Origin: JABMQB01 sp963678235
GTDB lineage: Bacteria > Bacteroidota > Bacteroidia > Bacteroidales > Prolixibacteraceae
Length of the DNA stretch: 64,000 nt
Direction: 5' to 3'
Assembly: GCA_963678235.1 (NCBI GenBank)
Contig: OY782766.1
Coordinates: 992,001 to 1,056,000 of the forward strand
Below, one piece after another: positions 43,509-52,541 of this stretch. The number at the start of each line of letters is the position of its first letter. Positions within the stretch are counted from its first letter, which is position 1. The notes under the pieces are model-generated. The model was not told where the DNA came from. It saw only the letters and a program-made list of their open reading frames with translations, and did not search any database. The position numbers and the translations under genes were made by a program.

Positions 43509-44318
43509 ATGGAGAATTATAAAGCATATATTGCTTTTCATAAAGAAGGAAAGAAATTATCGGAAGAGCCGGTTTATACCGAATTACAGGTTGGCAAGAA
43601 GGTAACTTGTTTGGATTTAGATATGGAGAATGATTCAACTGGGGACAATATTTCTGATAAAAACCATATCTATAGCGAACTTACTGGTTGGTATTGGATT
43701 TGGAAGAACAAGAAACATGATTATGTTGGGACCAGTCATTACCGAAGGTATTTTACCGCTTCAAATGCAAATATTTGGCGCCGTTTCAGCAAAATATTAT
43801 TGTTTTTTGTGGGACTGAAGAAAAAAAGGCATGGCTTGTATTATGTGAGTAATCCAAAATTCTGGCTGCATAAAATCCTTACGGAAAACGAAATGAAATC
43901 GATCCTTAAAAAATATGATGTGATCTTGCCTCAAAAGAAGAATTTTAAGTATTCGGTGTATAATCAATATCGAAAAAGGCACAACGAGGAAGATATTAAA
44001 ATAACCCGAAGAATCCTTGAAGACAAGTATCCTGAATATGTACAAACTTTTGATTCTGTTTTCAATTGTCGTGAATTGTATGCTTTTAATATGTTTATTA
44101 TGCCGTGGCAGCTTTTCGATAACTATATGGAATGGCTTTTTTCAATTCTTTTTGAGCTGGAAAAAAAAGCGGATATCGATTTAGGCGATACCTATCAAAA
44201 AAGGGTTTGTGCATTTATGGCAGAACGTTTACAAACGGTTTGGATACAACATCAAAATTTAAAAGCAAAAGAACTTCCTGTGCTTTATTTTAAAAAAATG
44301 AAGCAAAAGCATTTTTAG
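43509..44318 (+). CDS. DUF4422 protein, glycosyltransferase-like
   Basis: 269 aa from ATG 43509, where DUF4422 proteins normally begin (KAYIAFHKEG); an ATG at 43422 would add 29 unlike residues. Visible family features are LTGWYWIWKNKKHDYVGTSHYRRYF (near residues 60-85) and the C-terminal NCRELYAFNMFIMPWQLFDNYMEWLFSILFELE with Lys/Arg-rich tail. The domain is found in exopolysaccharide gene clusters and is thought to transfer sugars. Here it is alone, 28 bp before mnmE, so its role is only suggested. Confidence 0.85.
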   Translation: MENYKAYIAFHKEGKKLSEEPVYTELQVGKKVTCLDLDMENDSTGDNISDKNHIYSELTGWYWIWKNKKHDYVGTSHYRRYFTASNANIWRRFSKILLFFVGLKKKRHGLYYVSNPKFWLHKILTENEMKSILKKYDVILPQKKNFKYSVYNQYRKRHNEEDIKITRRILEDKYPEYVQTFDSVFNCRELYAFNMFIMPWQLFDNYMEWLFSILFELEKKADIDLGDTYQKRVCAFMAERLQTVWIQHQNLKAKELPVLYFKKMKQKHF

Positions 44319-44346
44319 TTACTTTTGTGAAAGAATTTGCTATTTC

Positions 44347-45744
44347 ATGATTGATCAATCAACTATATGTGCCATTGCAACTTCTCCGGGGATTGGAGCT
44401 ATTGCAACCATTCGTATTTCCGGTGAGAAGGCGATCTCAATTGCCGACAAAGTTTATTCTTCGCCCAGTAAAAACAAACAACTCGGCAATCAAGCACCAA
44501 ATACCGTCCACTTTGGGAGTATCGTTGAAAATGGGACTGTTATTGACGATGTTGTGGTTTCCATTTTCAAAGCACCACGGTCATTTACAGGCGAAGATGT
44601 GGTTGAAATCTCTTGCCATGGTGCTGTTTATATCCAGCAAAGGATCGTACAGTTATTGGTAGAAAATGGGGCTCGTTTGGCAAAACCAGGCGAGTTCACA
44701 CAAAGGGCTTTTTTAAACGGTAAAATGGACCTTTCGCAAGCGGAAGCCATTGCCGATCTTATAAACTCAAGCTCGGCAGCATCACATAAAGTTGCAGTTA
44801 ACCAGATGCGCGGTGGTTTCTCTGCTGAGATTAGCAATTTAAGGGAAGAATTATTGACATTCACCACCCTGATAGAACTGGAACTTGATTTCAGTGAAGA
44901 GGACGTGGAATTTGCCGACAGGACCCAATTAAAGGTTTTGGTGGATAAAATTGAAAGCATCATAAAGAAGCTAAAAGATTCATTTCGTTTGGGAAATGCC
45001 ATTAAAAATGGTATTCCGGTAGCCATTGTTGGCGAAACAAATGTGGGCAAGTCAACCCTGTTGAATACCTTATTGAACGAAGAGAAAGCAATTGTTTCTG
45101 ATATTCACGGGACTACGCGCGATGTAATTGAAGATGTTGTAAATATTGAAGGAACGACATTTCGTTTTTTTGATACTGCCGGAATTCGGGAAACACAGGA
45201 TGCCATTGAAACTTTAGGAATTGAGCGTACTTTCGGAAAGGTTGACCAGGCGAGCATTGTTTTAATAATTGTTGATTTACAAAATGATATCGAACTGATC
45301 CTGCAACGTATTCAATTGATTAGGAATAAAATAAAAGAACAACAGTTGTTAATTGTTGGCAATAAAGCCGACCTGGTTGAAAAACATGTGGTTACCAGGC
45401 TGATAGATAAGGTTTCGTTGGCGGATAATGAGGACATTGTTTTTATTTCTGCCAAACAAAAGCAGAATATTGAGCATTTGCGATCGCTGTTACTGGAAAC
45501 TGTCAACCTACAAAAAGTGGATGATAACGATGTGATAGTGACCAATATTCGTCATTTTGAAGCACTTACACATGCTTATGATGCCATTGAAAGGGTTAAG
45601 ATGGGTTTAGATTCCGGGATAAGCTCTGATTTCCTTTCACAGGATATTCGCGAATGCCTGCACTACCTGGGTGAAATTACCGGCGAAATTACCACCGATG
45701 AAGTATTGGGCAATATCTTTAAGAATTTCTGTATTGGAAAGTAA
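44347..45744 (+). CDS. mnmE: tRNA modification GTPase MnmE
   Basis: 465 aa. It works with MnmG to modify U34 of certain tRNAs (5-carboxymethylaminomethyl uridine). The N-terminal folate-binding domain starts with TICAIATSPGIGAIATIRISGE. The inserted G domain has GETNVGKSTLLN (G1), GTTRD (G2), DTAGIRET (G3) and GNKAD (G4), and the protein ends FCIGK with the catalytic C-terminal Cys. Length matches the family. It follows the DUF4422 gene by 28 bp. Confidence 0.97.
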   Translation: MIDQSTICAIATSPGIGAIATIRISGEKAISIADKVYSSPSKNKQLGNQAPNTVHFGSIVENGTVIDDVVVSIFKAPRSFTGEDVVEISCHGAVYIQQRIVQLLVENGARLAKPGEFTQRAFLNGKMDLSQAEAIADLINSSSAASHKVAVNQMRGGFSAEISNLREELLTFTTLIELELDFSEEDVEFADRTQLKVLVDKIESIIKKLKDSFRLGNAIKNGIPVAIVGETNVGKSTLLNTLLNEEKAIVSDIHGTTRDVIEDVVNIEGTTFRFFDTAGIRETQDAIETLGIERTFGKVDQASIVLIIVDLQNDIELILQRIQLIRNKIKEQQLLIVGNKADLVEKHVVTRLIDKVSLADNEDIVFISAKQKQNIEHLRSLLLETVNLQKVDDNDVIVTNIRHFEALTHAYDAIERVKMGLDSGISSDFLSQDIRECLHYLGEITGEITTDEVLGNIFKNFCIGK

Positions 45745-45807
45745 AGATCAGTATAGTTTGGCTTTCGCTATAAAAGTGACTACTTAATTTATCGTCCCGA
45801 TAATTGA

Positions 45808-46353
45808 GCATTGGCGTCAACCTTACCTAGAAGTTAACATATAGCTGTTGAATATAAACTCATTTTTAACTCCCTCTAAACAAAAAAGATACGGAAACTT
45901 GCAAAAAACATCACCACAACGTAAGATGCAAAATAATCGTATCCAATATTCAGAGATTAAAGTTAAAGATTTTTTTAGAAGGTATAAAGCAATTTCATTG
46001 TCGAAAAAAATTAGGGCAAGTAAACGTAAAGACAGGAAGTTTTCTGCTATTGACTTGATACTTGGCTACTGGCAAATCCTTTCAGCAGGTGAGTATAGCT
46101 ATGACAAGTGGGCAGCATAAATAAGTCTGTTAACCAATGAAAATGTTAGCGGGCAAGCCCTTTGGAAACGCTAGTGAAGCATATTAAAAACTTGCTCGTT
46201 TATATCCCATTACATATCCTTATTTATTGACGGAGAAAAGCCAGAGAAACTTGTTAATGACATAATAAGACATTGTAAATATGAATCCAGGAGAAGCAGT
46301 ACGAATTCAATAGAATTCTTAGTTAAAGGCAATCCTTAAGTTGACGCCAATGC
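45808..46353 (+). mobile_element. Internally deleted IS4-like insertion sequence
   Basis: The terminal inverted repeats GCATTGGCGTCAAC (45808-45821) and its complement at 46340-46353 match over 14 bp. Between them lie the N-terminal part of an IS4-type transposase and its C-terminal tail, but the catalytic middle is missing; the element is about 546 bp where a full copy would be some 1.3-1.6 kb. No clear target duplication remains. It appears inserted in the hairpin of a neighbouring repeat unit. Confidence 0.75.
45848..46338 (+). pseudogene. IS4-family transposase remnant
   Basis: The frame from 45848 encodes a basic segment (DFFRRYKAISLSKKIRASKR) and GYWQILSAGEYSYDKWAA, then a stop at 46118-46120. 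The same frame continues ISLLTNENVSGQALWKR, which is typical of IS4 transposases, so a CAA codon has become TAA. A frameshift then gives LVKHIKNLLVYI, and after a large deletion another frame gives IIRHCKYESRRSSTNSIEF and ends just before the right inverted repeat. The DDE catalytic part is absent, so it cannot transpose on its own. Confidence 0.75.
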
Positions 46354-46790
46354 GATCAAATCGGGGCGCATCACCCATTATTAATTTGCAGCAGTAGTAG
46401 TGATTACAGTAATTACGGGCTGCATTTCGTGGAGCCTTTCACAAAGATATTCATGAATTCCTGGAATTGCCACAGTAACAGAATTCAAACGATTAGTATT
46501 TGGGTTCAGCAAATTTTATTTGCTGTAATTAATGCAGATAGAATCTGCATTACCCATTATTAATTTACAATAAGTAGCAGTGATTGAAGTAATTACGGGA
46601 TGCATTTTGTGGAGGCTTTCAAAAAAATATTCATGATTTCCAGTAACGAAATCAAACTTTAAGAATTTGGGTGCAGCGAATTCTATTCGCTGAAAAAGAT
46701 GCGGATGGATCCCGGTCAAATCGGGATGCATCATCCATAAAACTTTAAATACGACTTAGAGCAACGATTTTGATAAGAATCGAAACGCAT
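46354..46790. repeat. Block of imperfect ~170-180 bp repeats with covarying hairpins
   Basis: Two diverged copies of a unit start near CCCATTATT at 46374 and 46553. Each ends with a hairpin: CAGCAAA/TTTGCTG (46507-46525) and CAGCGAA/TTCGCTG (46674-46692), where an A-T to G-C change is compensated on both arms. A second hairpin before each GCATCACC-like motif also recurs: ATGCAGAT/ATCTGCAT (46532-46550), ATCCCG/CGGGAT (46709-46727), CGATT/AATCG (46765-46782). No protein is encoded. Structure appears conserved more than sequence. Confidence 0.6.
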
Positions 46791-46807
46791 CACCTTGAAA
46801 CTTTCAT

Positions 46808-46849
46808 AAAAAAAGAAGCCCTTGTTTGGCTAAAAACAAGGGACTTCAA
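46808..46849 (-). terminator. Terminator of the giant type IX protein gene
   Basis: GAAG-CCCTTGTTT and AAACAAGGG-CTTC form a stem of about 13 pairs with T-tracts on the minus-strand 3' side. It lies 27 bp after the stop codon. Confidence 0.85.
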
Positions 46850-46876
46850 AAATAAAGGCGGCTACCGAGAAAAGTG

Positions 46877-49800
46877 CTACTCGATAACCAATTTATCTAC
46901 TGTAAACTGGGATCCGGATATGGTTCTGATATAATAAAATCCTGCGGGCTGTTGTTGCACATTTATACGCTCAATGGTTGATTCGGCAATTAAATGCTCA
47001 ATTACGCGCCCGTTATTGTCCATTAACTCAATGCTTGTTCCTTCTAAAGGCATATCGGAGAAGGTAATATTCACCCAATCTTTTGTTGGATTTGGGAAGA
47101 ATTTAACCCGGATTAGGTTCTCTTCGCCATCAATGTTGGTAATCCCTTTTTTGGTTTGAGAAACAGAAAGGTAGGTGGTAATAGTGCTGTCGCAACCTGC
47201 CACTGTGGACAATACCCTGATATAGGTTCCACTTTCGTACCAACCATAGTAGCTTTCGCCATCTTCAATGGTCACATATTCTTCGAAAGAATAGCTTGGG
47301 TTTACGGTTAAGTATGTGGTTACAATGCTATCGCGCAACTCAGCGGTTTGTAAAGTCCTTTCGTAAATGCCACTTTCTGTCCAGCCTTCGTAGTTTTCGC
47401 CTTCACAAATGGTGATTTGCTCGTCGGTGTAAACTGGTGCAAGTATCACAGTCAGATGGGTAATTACGGTACTGTCGCATCCGCTAACACTGGATAAAAC
47501 TCGTTCGTAATCGCCTGAAGTAGTCCAACCTTCGTAATTTTCGCCTTCGTTGATGGAAACCTGCTCTTCGATTTGATAAGTTGGGTTTACGGTTAAATAG
47601 GTAGTAATGATACTGTCTGCACCGTTTTGGGCTGTTAATGTTCTTTCGTAAACGCCACTTTCTGTCCATCCAAGGTAGTTATCGTTGTCGCAAATGCTGA
47701 TTTCTTCGGCAACTTCCACCGGAACAGGTACAACGTTTAATACGGTTGTTACGGTACTATCGCAACCTGTAATGCTTGTTAATACCCTTTCGTAGGTTCC
47801 GGAAACTTCCCATCCGAAATAATTTTCGCCTTCAAATATAGTTACTTCCTCATCGGTAAAATGAACAGGGTTAACGGTCAAACTTGTTGTTACGGTGCTA
47901 TCAGCTCCATTGGCTGCCTGCAACACACGAATGTAGGTTCCACTGGTTTCCCATCCTTCGTAATTCTCACCTTCACAAATAGTTATTTCTTCGCTGCTTT
48001 CTTTTGGTGCCGGAATTACAACTAAATTGGTTGTTACAGTGCTATCACAACCTGCAAGGCTTGATAAAGTCCTTTGGTATTCACCAGATACTGTCCAACC
48101 GAGGTATTCCTCACCTTCGTTAATGGTAACCGTTTCATTGGTAAAGTAAACTGGGTTGACGGTTAAATAGGTTGTAACAATGCTGTCTGCACCATTGACA
48201 GCTTCCAATGTACGAACGAAAATTCCGCTTTCAGTCCAGCCCTGGTAATTTTCACCCTCGCAAATTTCAACTTGTTCTGAAGTTTCTTTTGGCAGAAGGT
48301 TTATGCTTAGCACGGTAGTTACTGTGCTGTCGCAACCAAACTGTGTATTCAACGTACGTTGGTATTCACCGGCTTCTGTCCATCCCATATAGCTTTCACC
48401 TTCGGTAATAGAAATGTGTTCCACCACAAATACTTCTGGATGAACAGTCAGGTAGGTAGTTACAATGCTATCTGCACCGTTGCCTGCCATTAAAGTTCTT
48501 ACGTAAGTGCCGCTTATAGTCCAGCCTAAATAGTTTGCACCATCGCAAATTTCAACCTCTTCAGTGCTTGATATCGGTGCAGGAACAACTGCCAAATTAG
48601 TGGTTACAATGCTATCGCAGCCACTTGTGCAAGACAAAGTCCTTTCGTAAATCCCTGTTTTGTTCCATCCTTCGTAGTGCTCGCCTTCGTAGATGGTAAT
48701 GCTTTCCATGGTTGCATAGGTTGGATTAACTGTTAAAATGGTGGTAATGATTGAATCAGGACCGTTGATTACAACAACTGTTCTTTCATAAACCCCACTT
48801 TTTGTCCATCCATTGTAATTGTCGCCTTTGCAAATGGTTACTTCTTCGGTTGTATAAAAATCGTTAGGTGCTACAAACAAGTGGGTTGTAATGGTACTGT
48901 CACAACTATTGGCAGAGATCAATACCCTTTCGTAATCGCCGCTTTCTGTCCATCCATGGTAACTTTCTCCCTGTTGGATGTTCACATCCTCTTCGGTAAA
49001 GGAAGCTTCCTCCACAGTTAAATAGGTGGTAACCACTGTGTCGGGACCGTAAACCATAATGGTACGTTCATATACGCCACTTTGAGTCCAGCCATTGTAA
49101 CTTTCGCCTTCGCAAATGGATACATATTCAGTCCTTTCCAATTCTGCTAGAGTCACAGTTAAATGAGTGGTTACAGTGCTGTCGCATCCGTTTGCAGAGC
49201 TTAATACCCGTTCGTAATCGCCACTTTCTGTCCAGCCATGGTAGCTTTCTCCCTGTTGGATGTTCACATCCTCTTCGGTAAAAGAAGCTTCCTCCACAGT
49301 TAAATAGGTGGTAACCACTGTGTCAGGACCATAAACCATAATTGTACGTTCATACACGCCACTTTGAGTCCAGCCATTGTAATTTTCACCTTCACAAATG
49401 GTCACATATTCAGTCCGTTCCAGTTCTGTTGGAGTCACAGTTAAATGAGTGGTTACAGTGCTGTCGCATCCGTTTGCAGAGCTTAATACCCGTTCGTAAT
49501 CGCCACTTTCTGTCCAGCCGTTGTAGCTTTGACCTTGTACAATTGTAATATATTCTTCGGTATATGAAGCTTCCTCCACAGTTAAATAGGTAGTTACAAT
49601 TGTATCAGGACCATTATACACAACAATGGTTCTTTCATACACGCCGCTTTTGTTCCATCCGTGATAGCTTTCGCCTTCGCAAATAGTTACATATTCTGTC
49701 TGTTCAATATCTGATTGAGTAACAGTAACTGTTAAGTGAGTGGTTACTGTGCTGTCGCAGCCGTTTGCTGAGCTCAGTACCCGTTGGTAGTCACCGCTTT

Positions 49801-51721
49801 CAGTCCAGCCTTTGTAACTTTCACCCTGCAAAATGGCAATATCCTCTTCAGTAAAAGAAGCTTCCTCTACGGTTAAATAAGTAGTAACCACTGTATCAGG
49901 TCCATATACCATAATGGTTCGTTCATACACTCCACTGCTTGTCCAGCCATTGTAACTTTCACCTTCGCAAATGGTGACATATTCTGTTCTTTCCAATTCT
50001 GATGCGGTAACGGTTAAGTGTGTAATTACTGTGCTGTCACATCCGTTAACCGTGCTTAATACGCGTTCGTAATCGCCACTTACAGTCCAGCTATTATAGC
50101 TTTGTCCCTGAACAATTGTAATGTTTTCAGTAGTTTGTACATCCTGATAAACAGTAAGGTAGGTTGTTACAACGCTGTCTGCGCCATTTGCACCTTCCAA
50201 AGTGCGCTCATACACGCCACTGGTAGTCCATCCGTTATAAGATTCGCCTTCGCAAATTGAAACGTATTCGGTAGCATAAACGGTTTGTGTGCTTGTGGTA
50301 TGGTGGTAATAATTTGCCCCCATGTCAATAATTGTATTGTCCGGATCTTTCGGATAGCCAGGGTTTCCGGCATCAATACATTCTGAACTGCTGTTCAGGT
50401 TAAAACCTGACAATAATGGATTTACACTGATGGAATGGCTTCCCATGTTGGTGCGTGATTGGTATTCTTCGAAATCATTTTCATAATACCTTCTAACGCT
50501 ACCATAAGCTTCAACCAAGGCTAACATGCCGCTGCTCTGGTATAAGCAGTTGTAATCGAGTTTAACTTGTCCTTGTAAATCGTGGTCAGCATCGGGAATC
50601 CAGTATAAACATTCTTCGGCATTTTTAAATATGTTATTTTCAATAATCATATTGTCCACATTTGCCGGGATTTCCCAGAAACACAGGTGCCTGCCTGATG
50701 GGTCGGGCCTTTGTGCGTGTCCCCAGCCACCTCCTGCATCTATACAGGTATTGTTAATAAACTGAATATTATCGATCCGGGAACCGGCATTTAAATGGAA
50801 AAACTCAAATGAATATTCAGAGTCCCAGATAACATTGTTTTTATAAATAATATTTACCTGGTTTCCTGCAACGGAACTTTGGTTGGTAAGTGCAGCATCG
50901 TAAATTTGCCATAATTTGCATCCTTCAACCAGGTTATCGTGTGCAGAAGCCCAGAATTCGATACCATTCCCATAACGTTCGAAACCATCACCATAGCCAG
51001 GTAAGATTCGGCCACCTAAATAAGAAAAGTCACAGTCTTTTACAATAATATGGTGGGTATTTGCGCCACCAATTCCATGTGCGCCACCATAGCTTAACCA
51101 AAGGTTTTCGTATTTCACATAGCTTCTGTCATCTTCACAAATGATATAGTCGCCAACAAGTACACGAATTTTGTCGTATTTGTTTGCAGGATTGCCTACA
51201 GAATACATTTTAACACAATCGTTATTGGCATCTGACCAAAAATCGCCCTGGCTGTCCATATTGCCGGAATACCTTTGTTTAACACCAAACGAACTGTTGT
51301 TATTAAAAATAATGCTACCAACATCTTCATTAATATTAGCCTGGGATGAAGACCTCCAAATATTGTTGCCTTCGTCTACCCAATCACTTGTGCTATTTAA
51401 TAAATAGGACCTGTGCAGCATTGGTTTATCACCAGAACCGTATGCGCCATAAGTAATGTGCCCGGATGAATTTCCACTTCTTGGCCTTAGCCTGCCAAAA
51501 AATGAATCTCCGCGTTTGAATAAAATATTGTCACCTGCACTAAATGAGACACTATTGACTTTATCAATAGTTTTCCAGGGCGAAGATGTTGACTTGCCCG
51601 AATTAGAATCGTTACCAGAATTACTTACGTAATAGGTGGTAGAATACCCGTTGAATGAAAAGAGAACAAATAGCAGTAGTCCACTTATTCTCATGATAAA
51701 TCCTTTCCCCAAATTTTTCAT
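46877..51721 (-). CDS. Giant secreted protein: beta-helix, 22 alternating repeats, T9SS sorting domain
   Basis: 1614 aa from ATG 51721 (open frame extends to 51772; an ATG at 51694 is also possible). A signal peptide ends near FNGYST. Residues about 25-460 resemble a right-handed parallel beta-helix of pectate-lyase/DUF1565 type, starting TYYVSNSGNDSNSGK. Then come 22 repeats of about 47 residues in 11 AB pairs: odd units have ICEGESYNGW and GADS, even units have GCDSTVTTHLTV. The end is a type IX secretion sorting domain (FFPNPTKDWVNITF to VDKLVIE). It is probably exported to the surface and anchored; substrate or adhesion role is unknown. Confidence 0.92.
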   Translation of the reverse strand: MKNLGKGFIMRISGLLLFVLFSFNGYSTTYYVSNSGNDSNSGKSTSSPWKTIDKVNSVSFSAGDNILFKRGDSFFGRLRPRSGNSSGHITYGAYGSGDKPMLHRSYLLNSTSDWVDEGNNIWRSSSQANINEDVGSIIFNNNSSFGVKQRYSGNMDSQGDFWSDANNDCVKMYSVGNPANKYDKIRVLVGDYIICEDDRSYVKYENLWLSYGGAHGIGGANTHHIIVKDCDFSYLGGRILPGYGDGFERYGNGIEFWASAHDNLVEGCKLWQIYDAALTNQSSVAGNQVNIIYKNNVIWDSEYSFEFFHLNAGSRIDNIQFINNTCIDAGGGWGHAQRPDPSGRHLCFWEIPANVDNMIIENNIFKNAEECLYWIPDADHDLQGQVKLDYNCLYQSSGMLALVEAYGSVRRYYENDFEEYQSRTNMGSHSISVNPLLSGFNLNSSSECIDAGNPGYPKDPDNTIIDMGANYYHHTTSTQTVYATEYVSICEGESYNGWTTSGVYERTLEGANGADSVVTTYLTVYQDVQTTENITIVQGQSYNSWTVSGDYERVLSTVNGCDSTVITHLTVTASELERTEYVTICEGESYNGWTSSGVYERTIMVYGPDTVVTTYLTVEEASFTEEDIAILQGESYKGWTESGDYQRVLSSANGCDSTVTTHLTVTVTQSDIEQTEYVTICEGESYHGWNKSGVYERTIVVYNGPDTIVTTYLTVEEASYTEEYITIVQGQSYNGWTESGDYERVLSSANGCDSTVTTHLTVTPTELERTEYVTICEGENYNGWTQSGVYERTIMVYGPDTVVTTYLTVEEASFTEEDVNIQQGESYHGWTESGDYERVLSSANGCDSTVTTHLTVTLAELERTEYVSICEGESYNGWTQSGVYERTIMVYGPDTVVTTYLTVEEASFTEEDVNIQQGESYHGWTESGDYERVLISANSCDSTITTHLFVAPNDFYTTEEVTICKGDNYNGWTKSGVYERTVVVINGPDSIITTILTVNPTYATMESITIYEGEHYEGWNKTGIYERTLSCTSGCDSIVTTNLAVVPAPISSTEEVEICDGANYLGWTISGTYVRTLMAGNGADSIVTTYLTVHPEVFVVEHISITEGESYMGWTEAGEYQRTLNTQFGCDSTVTTVLSINLLPKETSEQVEICEGENYQGWTESGIFVRTLEAVNGADSIVTTYLTVNPVYFTNETVTINEGEEYLGWTVSGEYQRTLSSLAGCDSTVTTNLVVIPAPKESSEEITICEGENYEGWETSGTYIRVLQAANGADSTVTTSLTVNPVHFTDEEVTIFEGENYFGWEVSGTYERVLTSITGCDSTVTTVLNVVPVPVEVAEEISICDNDNYLGWTESGVYERTLTAQNGADSIITTYLTVNPTYQIEEQVSINEGENYEGWTTSGDYERVLSSVSGCDSTVITHLTVILAPVYTDEQITICEGENYEGWTESGIYERTLQTAELRDSIVTTYLTVNPSYSFEEYVTIEDGESYYGWYESGTYIRVLSTVAGCDSTITTYLSVSQTKKGITNIDGEENLIRVKFFPNPTKDWVNITFSDMPLEGTSIELMDNNGRVIEHLIAESTIERINVQQQPAGFYYIRTISGSQFTVDKLVIE
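47155..50282 (-). repeat. Coding tandem repeat, 282-bp dimer period
   Basis: Within the giant gene, 22 units of about 141 bp repeat, with higher identity at a 282-bp period: for example, the segments starting 49002 and 49284 are nearly identical. This points to duplication of two-unit dimers. The unit resembles repeats found in large Bacteroidota adhesins (ICxGExY, GxY, NGCDST). Confidence 0.85.
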
Positions 51722-51772
51722 CACTTTTGTTTTAAATTTCCCTTTATTTTTTTCCCAATGGATGCGGGACAA

Positions 51773-52541
51773 AGAACTTGACCAGCATCTGAATCAAAAC
51801 TAGGGAATAGGGTATCCTGAAAACATCGGGGGCTTCCTGAAATGGGAAAGGGGAATCCCCTATCGGAACATAAAGATTAGGCGAACAGAATATTTAGCGT
51901 TAATTCTATTTAACTTAATGTTATAAGTATTCCAGAGGGCATTTTATTTAATGAATGATGCAATTCTATTTTAGACATTTGTCATTTGTGCAATATGAAG
52001 CTGATTATTTTTTGTTTTGTGCAAAAACTGGGGTGTGCATATTTAATCTGATTATCATAACATTTATATGAAGTCTTACTAAAAGTCTATTCAACAATAT
52101 ATTTACGTTAGTAAGAATGGATAAAAAATGCATGAATTGGTTGTTCAGAGGCAAGGGTTTGAATCGTTGAAATTTGCCACAAAGATTTAAAACTTGAGAT
52201 GTTTTTTGTTTAGTAATTAAATCGGGTTTTCATATTTAAATCAATACGTGCGTAATTCCCAAAACGTTCAAAAAAAAACATAGCCAACCCGACCATTACA
52301 TTAAGACTTTTATGTGTGCGGTTTGAATTTTTTTAAGATATTAAGTATTGCCCGGGGATATCCAGCGTACTCAATTAAGCTAATTATTTGGGTTAGTAAA
52401 CGTATTTGCAAAATATATAGATACTAGTAAACTCATTGAAAATTAGTAAATTTACAAAGTCATAGTTGACACAATAATACGATAAACTTAAATTTAATGG
52501 CATAAAATTGTTCTGCGATTAATTGAAAATAATTAGAATAT
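51773..52541. other. Intergenic region with regulatory-looking repeats
   Basis: About 770 bp, no gene. It holds the 5' leader of the giant gene on the left and three direct repeats TAGTAAAC/T (52394, 52425, 52444) before the AraC gene. The last merges with GTAAATTTAC (52447-52456), a palindrome. An inverted repeat TCTTACTAA/TTAGTAAGA lies at 52074-52116. AGGGGAATCCCCT at 51849-51861 is a short hairpin. Confidence 0.5.

Noticed and set aside
45796..46365. Longer inverted ends (CCCGAT/ATCGGG) for the IS4-like element
   Set aside because: The six bases next to the 14-bp match differ, and CCCG/CGGG also occurs in the adjacent repeat hairpins, so these bases more likely belong to the target.
47155..50282. 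Repeats as a CRISPR-like array
   Set aside because: The repeats are an open coding frame with a 141/282-bp period and no spacers.
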